Assembly: GCA_016713325.1 (NCBI GenBank)
Contig: JADJPJ010000030.1
Coordinates: 16,397 to 80,396 of the forward strand
DNA length: 64,000 nt
From: Candidatus Flexifilum affinis
Lineage (GTDB): Bacteria > Chloroflexota > Anaerolineae > Aggregatilineales > Phototrophicaceae
Direction: 5' to 3'
Shown in pieces: positions 1-8,599 of this stretch. The notes beneath the pieces are model-generated. The model did no database searches and had not been told where the DNA came from. It saw only the letters and a list, made by a program, of their open reading frames with translations. Made by a program: the position numbers and the translations under genes. The stretch's first letter is position 1. Each line of letters opens with the position of its first letter.

Positions 1-553
1 TGTTCGATCTGACGCGCTTCGGCATGTTCGGGCACTTGCTCGGCGGCGCCGCGGCGTTTCAAATGGCGCACGACGACGATCGGTGCTGGCGGCGATCAAC
101 ATGGATTGCTCCCCATTCGGCACAGTGATCGCCGAAGGCGTCGGCAAACCGATCCTCTATATGCTCTCCGAAGAGGCGATCGCGGCCAGCACGACCATCA
201 CCGACGAGGCGCTGGAAGCGGCCGGAATCACCCGAGAAGCGTTTGACGCCATGCTGGCCGAGCAGCTCGCGGACCGCGCCAGCCTGCTGGAGTCTTCGCC
301 GGGCGCCTACCAGTTCGTGCTGAGCTGGCCGAAGCATAATACGTATTCCACTGATTCAGGCCTCGCACGCCGTCCGCGGGCCGCTGCTGAGTCCGAGGAG
401 ATGGTCGGCACGATCGAACCGGACCGCGCCGTGAAGGTGATCAGCGATTATGTGGTCGCCTTCTTCGACCAGCACGTCAAAGCGCGAGAAGCCGTCCGCC
501 TGTTCAATGGCCCCGGCGCCGATTACCCGGAGGTCACGCTGGAGGTCTTGTAA
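1..553 (+). pseudogene. Alpha/beta hydrolase (PAF-acetylhydrolase-like), 5'-truncated and frameshifted
   Basis: C-terminal part of a lipase-like alpha/beta hydrolase related to platelet-activating-factor acetylhydrolase; the 5' end lies outside the window. From base 3 the frame reads GMFGHLLGGAAAFQMAHDDDR. From about base 83 another frame continues LAAINMDCSPFG to the stop at 551-553. Members of this family read GHSFGGA...DDRV.AAINMDG..., so the two frames belong to one protein joined by a single-base indel near 78-83. The nucleophile elbow GHSxGG is GHLLGG here, so the catalytic Ser is replaced by Leu (ttg for tcg). A frameshift plus loss of the nucleophile suggests decay, but this end of the window is also poor in quality. 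Family assignment is good; the decay call is moderate. Confidence 0.6.
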
Positions 554-999
554 GCTCATAATCCGAGTTGTGCCCGGCCGCGCGGGGCGGGGGCGCGGGG
601 GCGCGGCGGCGGGGGGGGCGCGCGGCTTCACCCAACCCCGGGGGGACCGGTTCCCCCGCCCACCCACGCCGCGGTTTGACGGCCCGCCCTACGAGCGCTT
701 CGCCTCCCGCCCGGGGAGGGGCGGCTGGAGCGCAGCGAAACGGGTAGAGGTGAAGTAATCCGTGCGCGGTCCCGCCCACCACGTTGCTTTGGCCCCCCCC
801 CCTACGATTTTGGGTTCCCCCCCCGGCCGGGGGGGGGGGGTTGGGCGTGTGCGAAACGGGGGGGGGTTGTCCGGGTTCCGCTTGCCCGCCTCCCCGGCGC
901 GCGCTGGGGAGGCGGGACATCTGGCGATAATTACTTTTACAAACTTCGTCGCGCAGATTGCATATAATGAGAACGACACCACGCGGATGGAACAAAATC
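554..999. other. Gene-free, homopolymer-rich stretch
   Basis: No coding signal. The stretch contains long G and C runs (for example around 617-626, 792-800 and 825-841) and fragments resembling the C-rich intergenic repeats found elsewhere in the window, but scrambled. It looks like a collapsed or poorly polished consensus of repeat DNA rather than a functional element. Confidence 0.5.
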
Positions 1000-2413
1000 A
1001 TGAGACTGCTGTTTGCAAGATGGTTTTTGCTTTTTGCAATTGTCTTGATCACGACCGCCTTTGCTTTTCTTCCGCCGGACCGCTTCCGGGGCAGGATTTC
1101 GCCAGCCAGACGAGCGGGCGCTGGCGGCCGAACTGCTGGCCCAAAGTCAACGCCTGGCGGGTCAGCGAGAGCGTGCCGCCCTGCGCGCCACCGCCACCCT
1201 TGGAAGAAATGGCCATCGATCAGGCGGCTGACGTGCGCGGGCCGCATGGCAGCGGGAGCAGCGAGTCGACAATTTTCACCTCGACGCGCGCGGGCTGGAC
1301 CCCCAGCAGCGCGCCTACAGCCTGTAGCCGGCTGGGAGACCTACGGACGACCGGCGCAGATGGAGATCGAAGAAAACGCTGCTGTCGGCAATGTGCGCTA
1401 CGCCATCAACTACTGGCGCAACTCGGAGATCCACCGCCGCGCCGCGCTCAGCCTGACGTGTCGCGAAGTGGGCGTCGCCGCCATCCCCACCGCCAGCGGC
1501 GATCGCGTGTTCATCATCGTCTCCGCGCGCGACCCGGCGTGCTGCCGGTGATGGCCGATCCGGGTGGCACAGCGTCAATATCTCCGCGAGCCTCGCGCTA
1601 GCAGCAGCGCGCACCATTGAGCCGCCATCGTCCGCCTGTTCAACGCCAACGGCCATGCGGTCAGCCGCCGTCGCAGCCCTGGCGCCATGCCGTGCCCATC
1701 CCCGCCGGGCAACGCCGGCGAGATCGGCCCTGGCGCCGATCACGGCCGGCGACGCGCAAAACCATCGCCCAGGCCGATCCCGCTGCAGGATCCGGCGGCT
1801 CCTTCCGGCGGGCAGCGCCCGGTGCTGGCCCCGACCGCCTTCCCGGCGACCGCTCCGGCCTCCCCCGCGCGCGCCACGGCGATCCATCGGCGACGGCGAC
1901 GAACACGCTGCGCGCCGGCGGACGCCACCAACACGCTCGTCCCCACGGCGAGCCGCTGACGCCCCTCGCGCACCCGGACTTTCAAACGCCGACGCTTCCT
2001 CCAACCGTCACGCCGACCGACATGCCCGATCCCGACCTGATCATCACCTAGCGACCGGGACAGCCGGTCGTGCGAGCGGTCAGCACTCGGCGGCCAATTC
2101 TGACGACCATGCGGCTGATCAACGGCGTGGGCAACATGCGCCGTGACGCGTTGGCTGCAAATCGCCACCTTCCCCGGCAGAATCCTTCCGCAGAACCAGT
2201 GTCTCGTCCTGTACCGCGCGCCGGCACCAGCGTGCCCTAACTGCCGGGCTGCGCCTTTAGGGCGCAGCGCCATCCAGGTGTCCGACGATCGCGTCTTCTG
2301 ATGGCCGGGACGTTCGACGCAGTTCAACGATCAGGTCAACCGCTACCTGTCCGCAGGGGGCCAGGCCAGTGCTGGTCAAGGTGGAAGGTAAAGACAGCTC
2401 GGTCTCAAGAGTG
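1000..2413 (+). pseudogene. Secreted CAP/SCP-domain protein, degraded remnant
   Basis: An ATG at 1000 starts a clear signal peptide (MRLLFARWFLLFAIVLITTAF). After it the homology hops between frames. An ...ERALAAELLAQ... helix lies near 1110-1180. A CAP-like segment with Y.INYWRNSEIHRRAALSLTCREVGVAAIP lies near 1400-1500; in CAP domains this W..S..H...L pattern is followed by GVA. A Thr/Pro linker lies near 1985-2030. A C-terminal lamin-tail-like segment (WLQIATFPGRILPQNQCLVLYRAP) lies near 2153-2230. At least six frame changes and internal stops occur. The intact relative would be an extracellular CAP protein with a stalk and a C-terminal beta domain. The damage is far denser than elsewhere, so this is either a true pseudogene or a badly assembled contig end. 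Confidence 0.45.
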
Positions 2414-2748
2414 CGAGGGGCGTAGGTGCGGCAATGTGCCCACTTACGTCCGTCCCCGTCGAACAGGTCGGTTAGGCTCCGCACGGGCGACACAGTCGCC
2501 CCTAACACCCTTGATGGCGCAAAAGCGTGCGCCGTAGGGCGGGGCGAATGTGCCCACCCACGCCTGTCGCCGTCGAACAGTCGAACAGGTCGGCGGTAGT
2601 GTTCCCGCACGGGCGACACATTGTCGCCCCCTACACCCTACGGTGGGTGGTATGGGCGGGCCAGTATGCCCGCCCATAGATGCGTTCCGCCAACCGGTTC
2701 CCCCTCTCCAGAATGGAGAGGGGGCCAGGGGGTGAGGTTTGCTGAGGT
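2414..2748. repeat. Gene-free repeat stretch with a direct duplication and C-rich hairpin
   Basis: Two related units of about 90 bases lie at roughly 2433-2509 and 2544-2632. Each has a stretch like GTCGAACAGGTCGG followed by a GGGCGACA...TCGCCC palindrome. Then comes a GGGCGGGC...GCCCGCCC palindrome near 2655-2680 and the C-rich hairpin CCCCCTCTCC-AGAAT-GGAGAGGGGG at 2701-2725. It sits just past the stop of the ABC permease gene on the minus strand. The same modules recur through the window. Confidence 0.6.
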
Positions 2749-3570
2749 CTACTTCCGCTTGGTGCGGGAGCGCAGGCCGGTGTAGGCCCAGATGAACAGG
2801 ACGAGGCCCATGGCCGCGCAGGCGCCGATGCCGCGCAGGATGATCTCGCCATCCCAGCCGGTGTTGAGGATGGTGCGCATGGCGTCGAGGATGTAGGTGA
2901 TGGGGTTGATGAACGCCGCCGTCTTGATCCAGCCGGTGAGCAGGTCGTAGGGCACGAAGGTCGCCGTCAGGAACGAGAGCGGGAAGAACAGGAAGCTGGC
3001 GCCGGAGGTCGCAGCGGCGTTGCCGGTGCGCAGGGCGATGCCGACGGTGAAGCCGGAGAAGCCGACGCCGAGCAGCAGCGCGATGCCGATCACCCCCACC
3101 AGGCCGAGCGGGCCGGTCACCGGTTCCAGGCCGAGCAGCAGGGCGATGACGACGACGACGACAGTCTGCATGGCCAGCAGGATGGCGCCGGCGATCATCG
3201 GGCCGAGCAGCAGGGCGGCGCGGTTGACCGGAGTGAGCATCAGCTTGTCGAAGTAGCCGTTCTCGATGTCACGGACGATCGACTGGCCGGCCACGCTGGC
3301 GCCGCTCAGCGCCGCGCTGACGATCGACAGGGGCAGGATGAAGCCAAGGTAGCTCTGGCCGCGCAGGAAAGTTGGCGGCGCCGCTCAGTGTCGAGTTGCA
3401 GACCAGCAGGAAGAAGCCGCTGATGATCAGCGGGGCAGGATGACGCCCGGCACGCGGATGTTGGTGATGAGCGTGCGCCAGGCCATCGTCGTGACCTGAA
3501 GCAGGAACGGCATCTTTTCGGCCGGAGCGGCGGCAATGCCGGGACGAGCAGTAGTGGTAAACGCAGCCAT
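2749..3570 (-). CDS. ABC-2 type exporter permease (frameshifted twice)
   Basis: Membrane subunit of a drug or polysaccharide-type ABC exporter (DrrB/ABC-2 family, about six helices). The start at 3570 (MAAFTTTARPGIAAAPAEKMPFLLQVTTMAWRTL) has GGAGAA seven bases upstream. The frame breaks near 3437 (ILPR then LIISGFFLLV) and again near 3372 (SGAANF then LRGQSYLGFILPL). The remainder, SVAGQSIVRDIENGYFDKLMLTPVNR onward, is intact to the stop. The two single-base indels compensate, leaving 822 bases and 273 residues, normal for the family. The conserved ENGYFDKLMLTPV loop and the PLSFLTATFVPYDLLTGW segment are typical. It is last in a minus-strand operon behind a MarR regulator and its ATPase. The indels lie in short homopolymers and are probably errors. 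Confidence 0.8.
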
Positions 3571-3881
3571 GGAAGGGTTCTCCTGATCGCCAGGAAAGTT
3601 TAAAGTTGAAAGTGCTGAGTTCTGGAGACAGCCGAAATGAGTGATGCCGGATCCGGATAGTTCGTGCTGCGCCGCCGAGGGTTAAAACCCGTCGGCTAGG
3701 CAAAGACAGGCTCACCAAAGGAGCTTAAGCTGCGCGCCTGTTTTTCGGTCCCTTCAGTGGACCTGTCGGTTCGCTAGCCGAGGCGCTTTAGCCCTCGGCG
3801 GACGTAGCCATGACGAGAGTCCGCACTGCGAAATCCGGCCAGACCCTATCTCGGTTATTCATGAGTACTCAGCCCTGCGTC
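3571..3881. repeat. Spacer inside the exporter operon with a four-hairpin repeat (copy A)
   Basis: This 311-base gap separates the ATPase stop from the permease start, a long spacer for an exporter operon. From 3671 to 3802 it holds a copy of the hairpin repeat: an arm pair around TTAAAA near 3674-3697, a stem GGTCC/GGACC around CTTCAGT near 3748-3764, and GCCGAGG/CCTCGGC around CGCTTTAGC at 3777-3799. Its insertion may explain the split. Confidence 0.65.
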
Positions 3882-4898
3882 CTACGCCGACTTCCGCCGG
3901 CCGAAGCCGCGGCGGGCCTTCTTGCCGGGAGCGGCGTTCGTGTTGGTCTTGGCGTCTTCCTCGAAGCGCTCGCCGGTCACGTGCAGGAACACGTCGTCGA
4001 GGGTGGGGGTGCTCAGCGTGAGGGCGACCGGCTCCAGGGGCCGGTGCTGCTCAGCCGGTTGACCACCGCCGGGATGATCTCGGCGGCCTTGTCGCGGTAC
4101 AGGCGCAGCGTCTTGCGATCGACCTGCACGCGGTCGAACATCTCGCTCACGGCGGTCTGCGCGCGGGCCACATCGCTGTCTTCCTTGAAGGTGAGGTTGA
4201 TCGACTCGCTGCCCAGGGCGGCCTTGAGTTCCGCCGGCTGGCCTTCGACGCGGATCTGCGCCCGGTCGATGATGGCGATGCGGTCGGCCAGTTCGTCGGC
4301 CTCTTCCAGGTACTGCGTGGTCAGGAAGATGGTCATGCCGAACTCGCGGTTCAGGCGGCGCACCTCGGTCCAGATGTCGCGGCGGCTGGCCGGGTCGAGG
4401 CCGGTGGTCGGCTCATCGAGGAAGAGGATCTCCGGCTGGTGCACCAGCGCCATGGCCAGGTCGAGACGGCGGCGCATGCCACCGCTGTACTTTGCCGACG
4501 GGACGGTCGACGAAGTCGCTCAGCTTGACCAGCGCCAGCAGCTCGGCGGCGCGGTCCTGTGCCTGCCTGCGGGTCATGCCGAACAACTGGCCCTGGATGG
4601 TCAGCAGCTCGGTCGACTTCATCAGGTTGTCCAGGCCGATCTCCTGGAGGGCGACGCCGGCGATGCGGCGCACGTCGCCCGCCTGCGACACGATGTCGAA
4701 GCCGCCGACGGTGCCCGTGCCTTCGCTGGGCAGCGCCAGCGTGGTGAGCATCTTCACGGTCGTGCTCTTGCCGGCGCCATTCGGCCCCAGGAAGCCGAAG
4801 ATTTCGCCGGACTTGACGGTGAACGACACACCGTCGACGGCGGTGAAGTCGCCGTAGCGTTTGAACAGATTGTTTGCGGTAATCTCGCCTCTAGACAT
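3882..4898 (-). CDS. ABC exporter ATPase, DrrA-like (frameshifted twice)
   Basis: ATP-binding subunit partner of the permease at 2749-3570. It begins MSRGEITANNLFKRYGDFTAVDGVSFTV at 4898. Walker A is GPNGAGKST (residues about 39-47), the Q-loop region is GVALQEIGLD, and Walker B is EILFLDEPTTGLDP. A single-base insertion near 4488 separates RPVGK from YSGGMRRRLDLA, the signature motif. A base missing from a C run near 4038 separates VVNRLSSTG from PLEPVALTLSTPTLDDVFLHVTG, the DrrA-type C-terminus. Corrected, the protein is 338 residues, and it ends with a Lys/Arg-rich tail at the stop 3882-3884. The start overlaps the end of the MarR reading frame. Confidence 0.85.
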
Positions 4899-5011
4899 GG
4901 AAGTATCCCCCCTGCGTGCTCGGACAGCAGTCGACGTTACGTTCTTGACGGTGAATGGTGTTCCTGTGAACCGGTTGGCGGCGCGTCCGTTCGTGGGCGC
5001 CCCCTGCTGAT

Positions 5012-5474
5012 TTACTCGTTGCGCAGCTTTGATCGCTCGCCAGCCCGGTGCGGAAGGCGTCGCGCAGGACGGTCAGGCCGTCGGCCAGCGCGGTCGCGTC
5101 TTCCTCGTTCAGGTCGCCGAGCAGGCCGGACAAACGCACTTCCACGTTCTCATTCACCTGGTCGAGGACTGATTTCCGGAACCGGTGATTTCGATCCAGA
5201 CGAGGCGCCGGTCGCCTTCATCCCGCCGCTGCTGCACCCAGCCCCGCTCTTCGAGGGTGCTGATGGTGTTCGACATGGTCGGCGGGCTGACGGACAGCCG
5301 GTCGGCCAGATCGCCCAGGGTATGCGCCCGGTAGTCGAGAATGCCCAGCAGCGACAGATGTCCGGGTTGAATGCCCGGCAGCGTGTGGCGCATCTCGGAG
5401 GACATGACCCGCATCACCAGCGGGATGATGTCCAGGGTGCGGCGAGAGATCTCGCGGCGGATCGATTTTGGCAT
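5012..5474 (-). CDS. MarR-family transcriptional repressor (frameshifted)
   Basis: Winged-helix regulator likely controlling the downstream exporter. The intact N-terminal 95 residues contain helix-turn-helix LGDLADRLSVSPPTMSNTISTLEERGWVQQRRDEGDRRLVWIEIT, the classic MarR recognition helix and wing ending in DRRL. After ITGSG an A is missing from an A run near 5176. The next frame gives KSVLDQVNENVEVRLSGLLGDLNEEDATALADGLTVLRDAFR, the MarR dimerisation helices. A second indel in the GGG run near 5045 would give GERSKLRNE and the stop at 5012-5014, making 154 residues, the usual size; without it the frame runs on to 4891. Two operator-like palindromes lie directly upstream. Confidence 0.8.
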
Positions 5475-5513
5475 GAGCGTTGTGAAGCCCTCTCTGCGAT
5501 CCCCTCCAAAATG

Positions 5514-5544
5514 ATTAGGAGTGCTAATGGATTACAGTGCTAAT
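5514..5544. promoter_or_regulatory. Tandem MarR operator candidates
   Basis: Two near-palindromes stand side by side 40-70 bases upstream of the MarR start: ATTAGGAGTGCTAAT at 5514-5528 and ATTACAGTGCTAAT at 5531-5544. Both have the form ATTA(G)-N-CTAAT and share the direct repeat AGTGCTAAT at 16-base spacing. TTAG...CTAA half sites are a common MarR pattern. Autoregulation of the MarR-ABC operon is inferred. Confidence 0.6.
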
Positions 5545-5588
5545 CATATGGGCAGGCAATATCGGAGTCAAGTCATTTGGATGAGCGT

Positions 5589-6776
5589 TTATGAAGCGTG
5601 TCCTGAAGCGCTTCTCATGTTGGTATAGAGCGTTTCAACCTGCCGTGCCACCCCGTCACCGGTGAAGCGCTCGCGCACCAGCGCGCGGGCATTGGCCCCC
5701 ATGGTGTCGCTGCGGCCCCGGTCGGTGAGCAGCAGCCAGAGCGCGGCCGCCAGCGGCTCGACCTCCGGCTCCACCACCAGCCCGGCGTCGTTCTCGGCGG
5801 TTTCCGGCATGTTGCAGCCGGGCGAGAGGATGACCGGCAGACCGGAGGCCATGGCCTCTAGAGCCGCCATGGGCAGCCCCTCGCCGACGGCAGGCAGCAC
5901 GAACAGCGATGCTGCCGCCAGCGCTTCCAGCCGTTCCCGGTCGGCCAGGTAGCCGGTCAGGATCACCCGCCGGTCGCCCGCCACCAGCGGCAGCAGGGCC
6001 GAGAGCGCGCCATCGTCGGGGCCGGCCAGGACCAGGCGGGCGTCGGGGATGTTGGCCGCCAGAAAGGCGCGGGTCAGCGTCTCCACCCCTTTGCGCGGAT
6101 GCAGCCGCCCCAGGAAAAGGCAGATCGGCGCGTCGCCCAGGCCGTAGCGGGCGCGGAAGGCGCTGCCGTCGGGCAGATCGGCGAATGTCGCCAGATTGAC
6201 GCCGTTGGGGATGGTGAGGAAGGCGGGATGATGCGACGGGACGATGCGCGACCAGGCGGTCCGCGCTTCGTCGGTCTCGGTCTGCGTCAGGCCGACGACG
6301 GCGGAGAAGCGTTTGGCCATGGCCGGCGAGAGCAGCGCATCCCATAGCGTTTTCAGCCCACCGCGCCCTGTCTCGAGGGAGAGGGTGCCGTGGGCGGACA
6401 GAATGATCGGCAGCCCGGCCCGACGGGTGGCGGGCGTGACCAGCAGGTTTTCCAGCGTGCGGAATTCGTGGCAGTGGACGATGTCGATTTCGGCCAGCAG
6501 GTGCTGGGCGCGCCGGCCCATGCCGAGCGGGGTACCCAGGTTGAAGCGTCCGCGCATGCCAACTGAGAGGTTGGGGATGCGCACCACCCGCACGCCGCCG
6601 CGACTCTCTTCCGGCGGGGCTTCCAGCCGCGCCCGCTGCGACCCGGCGTCGGTGGTGAGGACGGTCACCTCGTGGCCGGCCTCGACCAGCGCCAGCGCCA
6701 GCCCCTCGACGGCGCGCGTCACCCCGCCGAAGGCGTAGGCCGGCGCGTAGTAGGGGGCAACGTGCAGGATGCGCAC
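5589..6776 (-). CDS. Glycosyltransferase family 4
   Basis: A 395-residue retaining GT-B glycosyltransferase that would move a sugar from a nucleotide donor to a lipid, glycan or small acceptor at the cytoplasmic face. The N-terminal acceptor domain opens MRILHVAPYYAPAYAFGGVTRAVEGLA, with the usual glycine-rich GGV.R loop. The donor domain carries FLGRLHPRKGVETLTRAF near residue 215 and the family motif EGLPMAALEAMASGLPVI near 305, with two Glu seven residues apart. Complete with no frame damage. It is third in a minus-strand run behind a response regulator and a methyltransferase. The acceptor cannot be told from sequence. Confidence 0.9.
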   Translation of the reverse strand: MRILHVAPYYAPAYAFGGVTRAVEGLALALVEAGHEVTVLTTDAGSQRARLEAPPEESRGGVRVVRIPNLSVGMRGRFNLGTPLGMGRRAQHLLAEIDIVHCHEFRTLENLLVTPATRRAGLPIILSAHGTLSLETGRGGLKTLWDALLSPAMAKRFSAVVGLTQTETDEARTAWSRIVPSHHPAFLTIPNGVNLATFADLPDGSAFRARYGLGDAPICLFLGRLHPRKGVETLTRAFLAANIPDARLVLAGPDDGALSALLPLVAGDRRVILTGYLADRERLEALAAASLFVLPAVGEGLPMAALEAMASGLPVILSPGCNMPETAENDAGLVVEPEVEPLAAALWLLLTDRGRSDTMGANARALVRERFTGDGVARQVETLYTNMRSASGHAS

Positions 6777-6819
6777 CGGCTATCCCGGCGGCAAAAAGGT
6801 CTGTACGCGGAACTCGGAC

Positions 6820-7581
6820 TCAATCCGCCGCAGCTGGTCGGGGGTCGATGGCGTTCTCGGTCAGATAGGCGCGCACCGCCGTGAGGCCGGCCTCCAGCAC
6901 CTCGTCGGGCATCGACCAGCACATGGAGTAGACCCGCGCGCCCATATCGGCCAGGAATTCCGTCGGCGTGCGCTCGACGGGGTAGCGCAGGCTGTTTTCA
7001 TCCTTCAGCCGCCAGCCATTGGCTGGCAGCATGGCCGCCCGCTCGATGAACGGTACCGGCCGGGGACTGTTCGTCGCTTCTTCCAGCGAGCGCGCTTCTG
7101 CCTGGATGGTCGCCTGGTTCCATACCTGCTGAAGCGCATCTTCGGTGTGGCGGACGTTCCAGCCGTGGGCCAGAACCGCGCCCGGCTTGAGGACGCGGGC
7201 CACTTCCACAAAGGCGTCTCGGTAGGCCGGGATGAGGTGGAAAATGTGCACGGCAATGGCGGCGTCGAACGTGGCGTCGGCGAAGGGCATGCGGGTGGCA
7301 TCTCCGATGACCGGATAGATCGGCTCGCCGTTCCGCTTCCCGACCAGCCGGTCGACCATCGGCATGGCCAGATCGACGCCGTAGTAGGCGCGCACGTAGG
7401 TGGCGAGGGGCAGCGCAATGCGCCCCGTGCCGATGCCGATCTCCAGCACGCGGGCGTCCGGCGCGAGTCCGGCGGTGCGCGCCATGAGGGCGGCCACCTC
7501 ACGCTCGACGCCGAGCGGAAAGCCGCGCGTCTGGTCGTAGTAGCCGGCGGCCCGGTCGAAAGCGATCGAGTTCTGGCTCAT
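6820..7581 (-). CDS. Class I SAM-dependent methyltransferase
   Basis: A 253-residue methyltransferase of the type-11 (UbiE/small-molecule) group. Motif I is VLEIGIGTGRIALPLA (residues about 45-60); the acidic residue after strand 2 lies in YYGVDLAMPMVDRL; PVIGDATRMPFADATFDAAIAVHIFHLIP gives motifs II and III. It starts exactly one base after the response-regulator stop, so the two are almost certainly cotranscribed. A GT4 enzyme follows 43 bases downstream. The substrate is unknown; the pairing suggests tailoring of a glycosylated product, which is inference. Confidence 0.88.
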   Translation of the reverse strand: MSQNSIAFDRAAGYYDQTRGFPLGVEREVAALMARTAGLAPDARVLEIGIGTGRIALPLATYVRAYYGVDLAMPMVDRLVGKRNGEPIYPVIGDATRMPFADATFDAAIAVHIFHLIPAYRDAFVEVARVLKPGAVLAHGWNVRHTEDALQQVWNQATIQAEARSLEEATNSPRPVPFIERAAMLPANGWRLKDENSLRYPVERTPTEFLADMGARVYSMCWSMPDEVLEAGLTAVRAYLTENAIDPRPAAAD

Positions 7582-8267
7582 TCAGCGGCTCGCGAATCGA
7601 TAGCCCACGCCGCGCGAGGTGAGGATGTACTCCGGCTTTTCGGCATCCACCTCGATCTTCTGGCGCAGATAGTGAATGTACAGTTTGAGGCTGTCGATGG
7701 CATCGGCATATTCTTCGCCCCACGCCTCGATGACCAGCTCGCTGCGCGGCACGACGCGGCCGGCATTGCGGACCAGGACGCTGAGCAGGTTGAATTCCTT
7801 CGGCGTCAGGTGGCGGATTTCGCTGCGCACGCGCACTTCGCGGTTCATGAAGTTGATGCGGAATTCGCCGTTGTCGAAGACCAGTTCTTCGCTCATCTGC
7901 GGGCGCGGCGCGCGGCGCAGGTGGGCGCGGATGCGGGCGATCAGCTCGTCGTGGTCGAAGGGCTTGGTCACGTAGTCGTCCGCGCCGATCTCCAGGCCGC
8001 GCACGATGTCTTTCACCGAATCCAGCGCCGTGAGGAAGATGATCGGCACGTCGGACAGGTCACGCAGCCGTTTGCAGACTTCCCAACCATCCATATCCGG
8101 CATCATGATGTCCAGCAGCACCAGATCGGGCTGGTGGCGGTAAGCGCGGCGCAGACCTTCTTCGGCGCTCTGCGCCTTGATCACCTCGAAGCCTTTTCGC
8201 TCCAGCAGCATGGTGATCAGGTTTACCGTCGTCAATTCATCATCAATAACGAGAATTTTTCGCTCAT
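7582..8267 (-). CDS. OmpR/PhoB-type response regulator (single-base deletion near the start)
   Basis: A receiver domain, with phospho-acceptor Asp in DLVLLDIMMPDMDGW and the conserved Lys in YVTKPFDHDEL, is followed by a winged-helix DNA-binding domain (LTPKEFNLLSVLVRNAGRVVPRSELVIEAWG...YIHYLRQKIE...GVGYRF). Read literally, the frame opens only at a TTG at 8235 and lacks the acidic pair. If one A is restored to the five-A run at 8256-8260, the ATG at 8267 gives MSEKILVIDDELTTVNLITMLLERKG, a perfect receiver start, for a 228-residue protein. No sensor kinase is adjacent. It is first in an operon with a methyltransferase and glycosyltransferase. Confidence 0.9.
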
Positions 8268-8599
8268 GACCTGATGCCCCATACAGGTTGGGCCGATCAA
8301 ACGTTTGTTGCAGGATTCTAACGCCAATGTAACACGATACGGTTTTGCGTGCAAGTCGCAGAAACAGGTTTCACTAATGTTTTAGTGGACATACTTTTGA
8401 GCAGACCTGGCACCCACTTTGTACCCATACAGGTTGAGGCGAAGTATTATTTTCAGATATGCAATAGAGAGCAGTCACGCCGCCGACCGCGAGACGACGC
8501 TTGTGGACGCGCCCGCGGCCGGGGGGGATGGTTGGGGCGGAATCCGCTGACCATCGCTAAGTGCTGCGCTGAAGGCAGCCGCTTCCTCGACCGTGTTCC
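8268..8599. promoter_or_regulatory. Upstream region of the response-regulator operon
   Basis: Gene-free, noticeably more AT-rich than its surroundings. The 13-base word CCCATACAGGTTG occurs twice, at 8278-8290 and 8424-8436. The first copy is 11 bases from the ATG at 8267 and could be a regulator-binding repeat. The rest, near 8480-8560, is GC-rich without recognisable signals. Confidence 0.4.

Noticed and set aside
6769..8274. Long plus-strand open frame of 501 codons
   Set aside because: It is antisense to the glycosyltransferase start, methyltransferase and response regulator, all of which have strong family motifs. The translation is His/Arg/Gly-rich without domains, typical of a GC-rich shadow.
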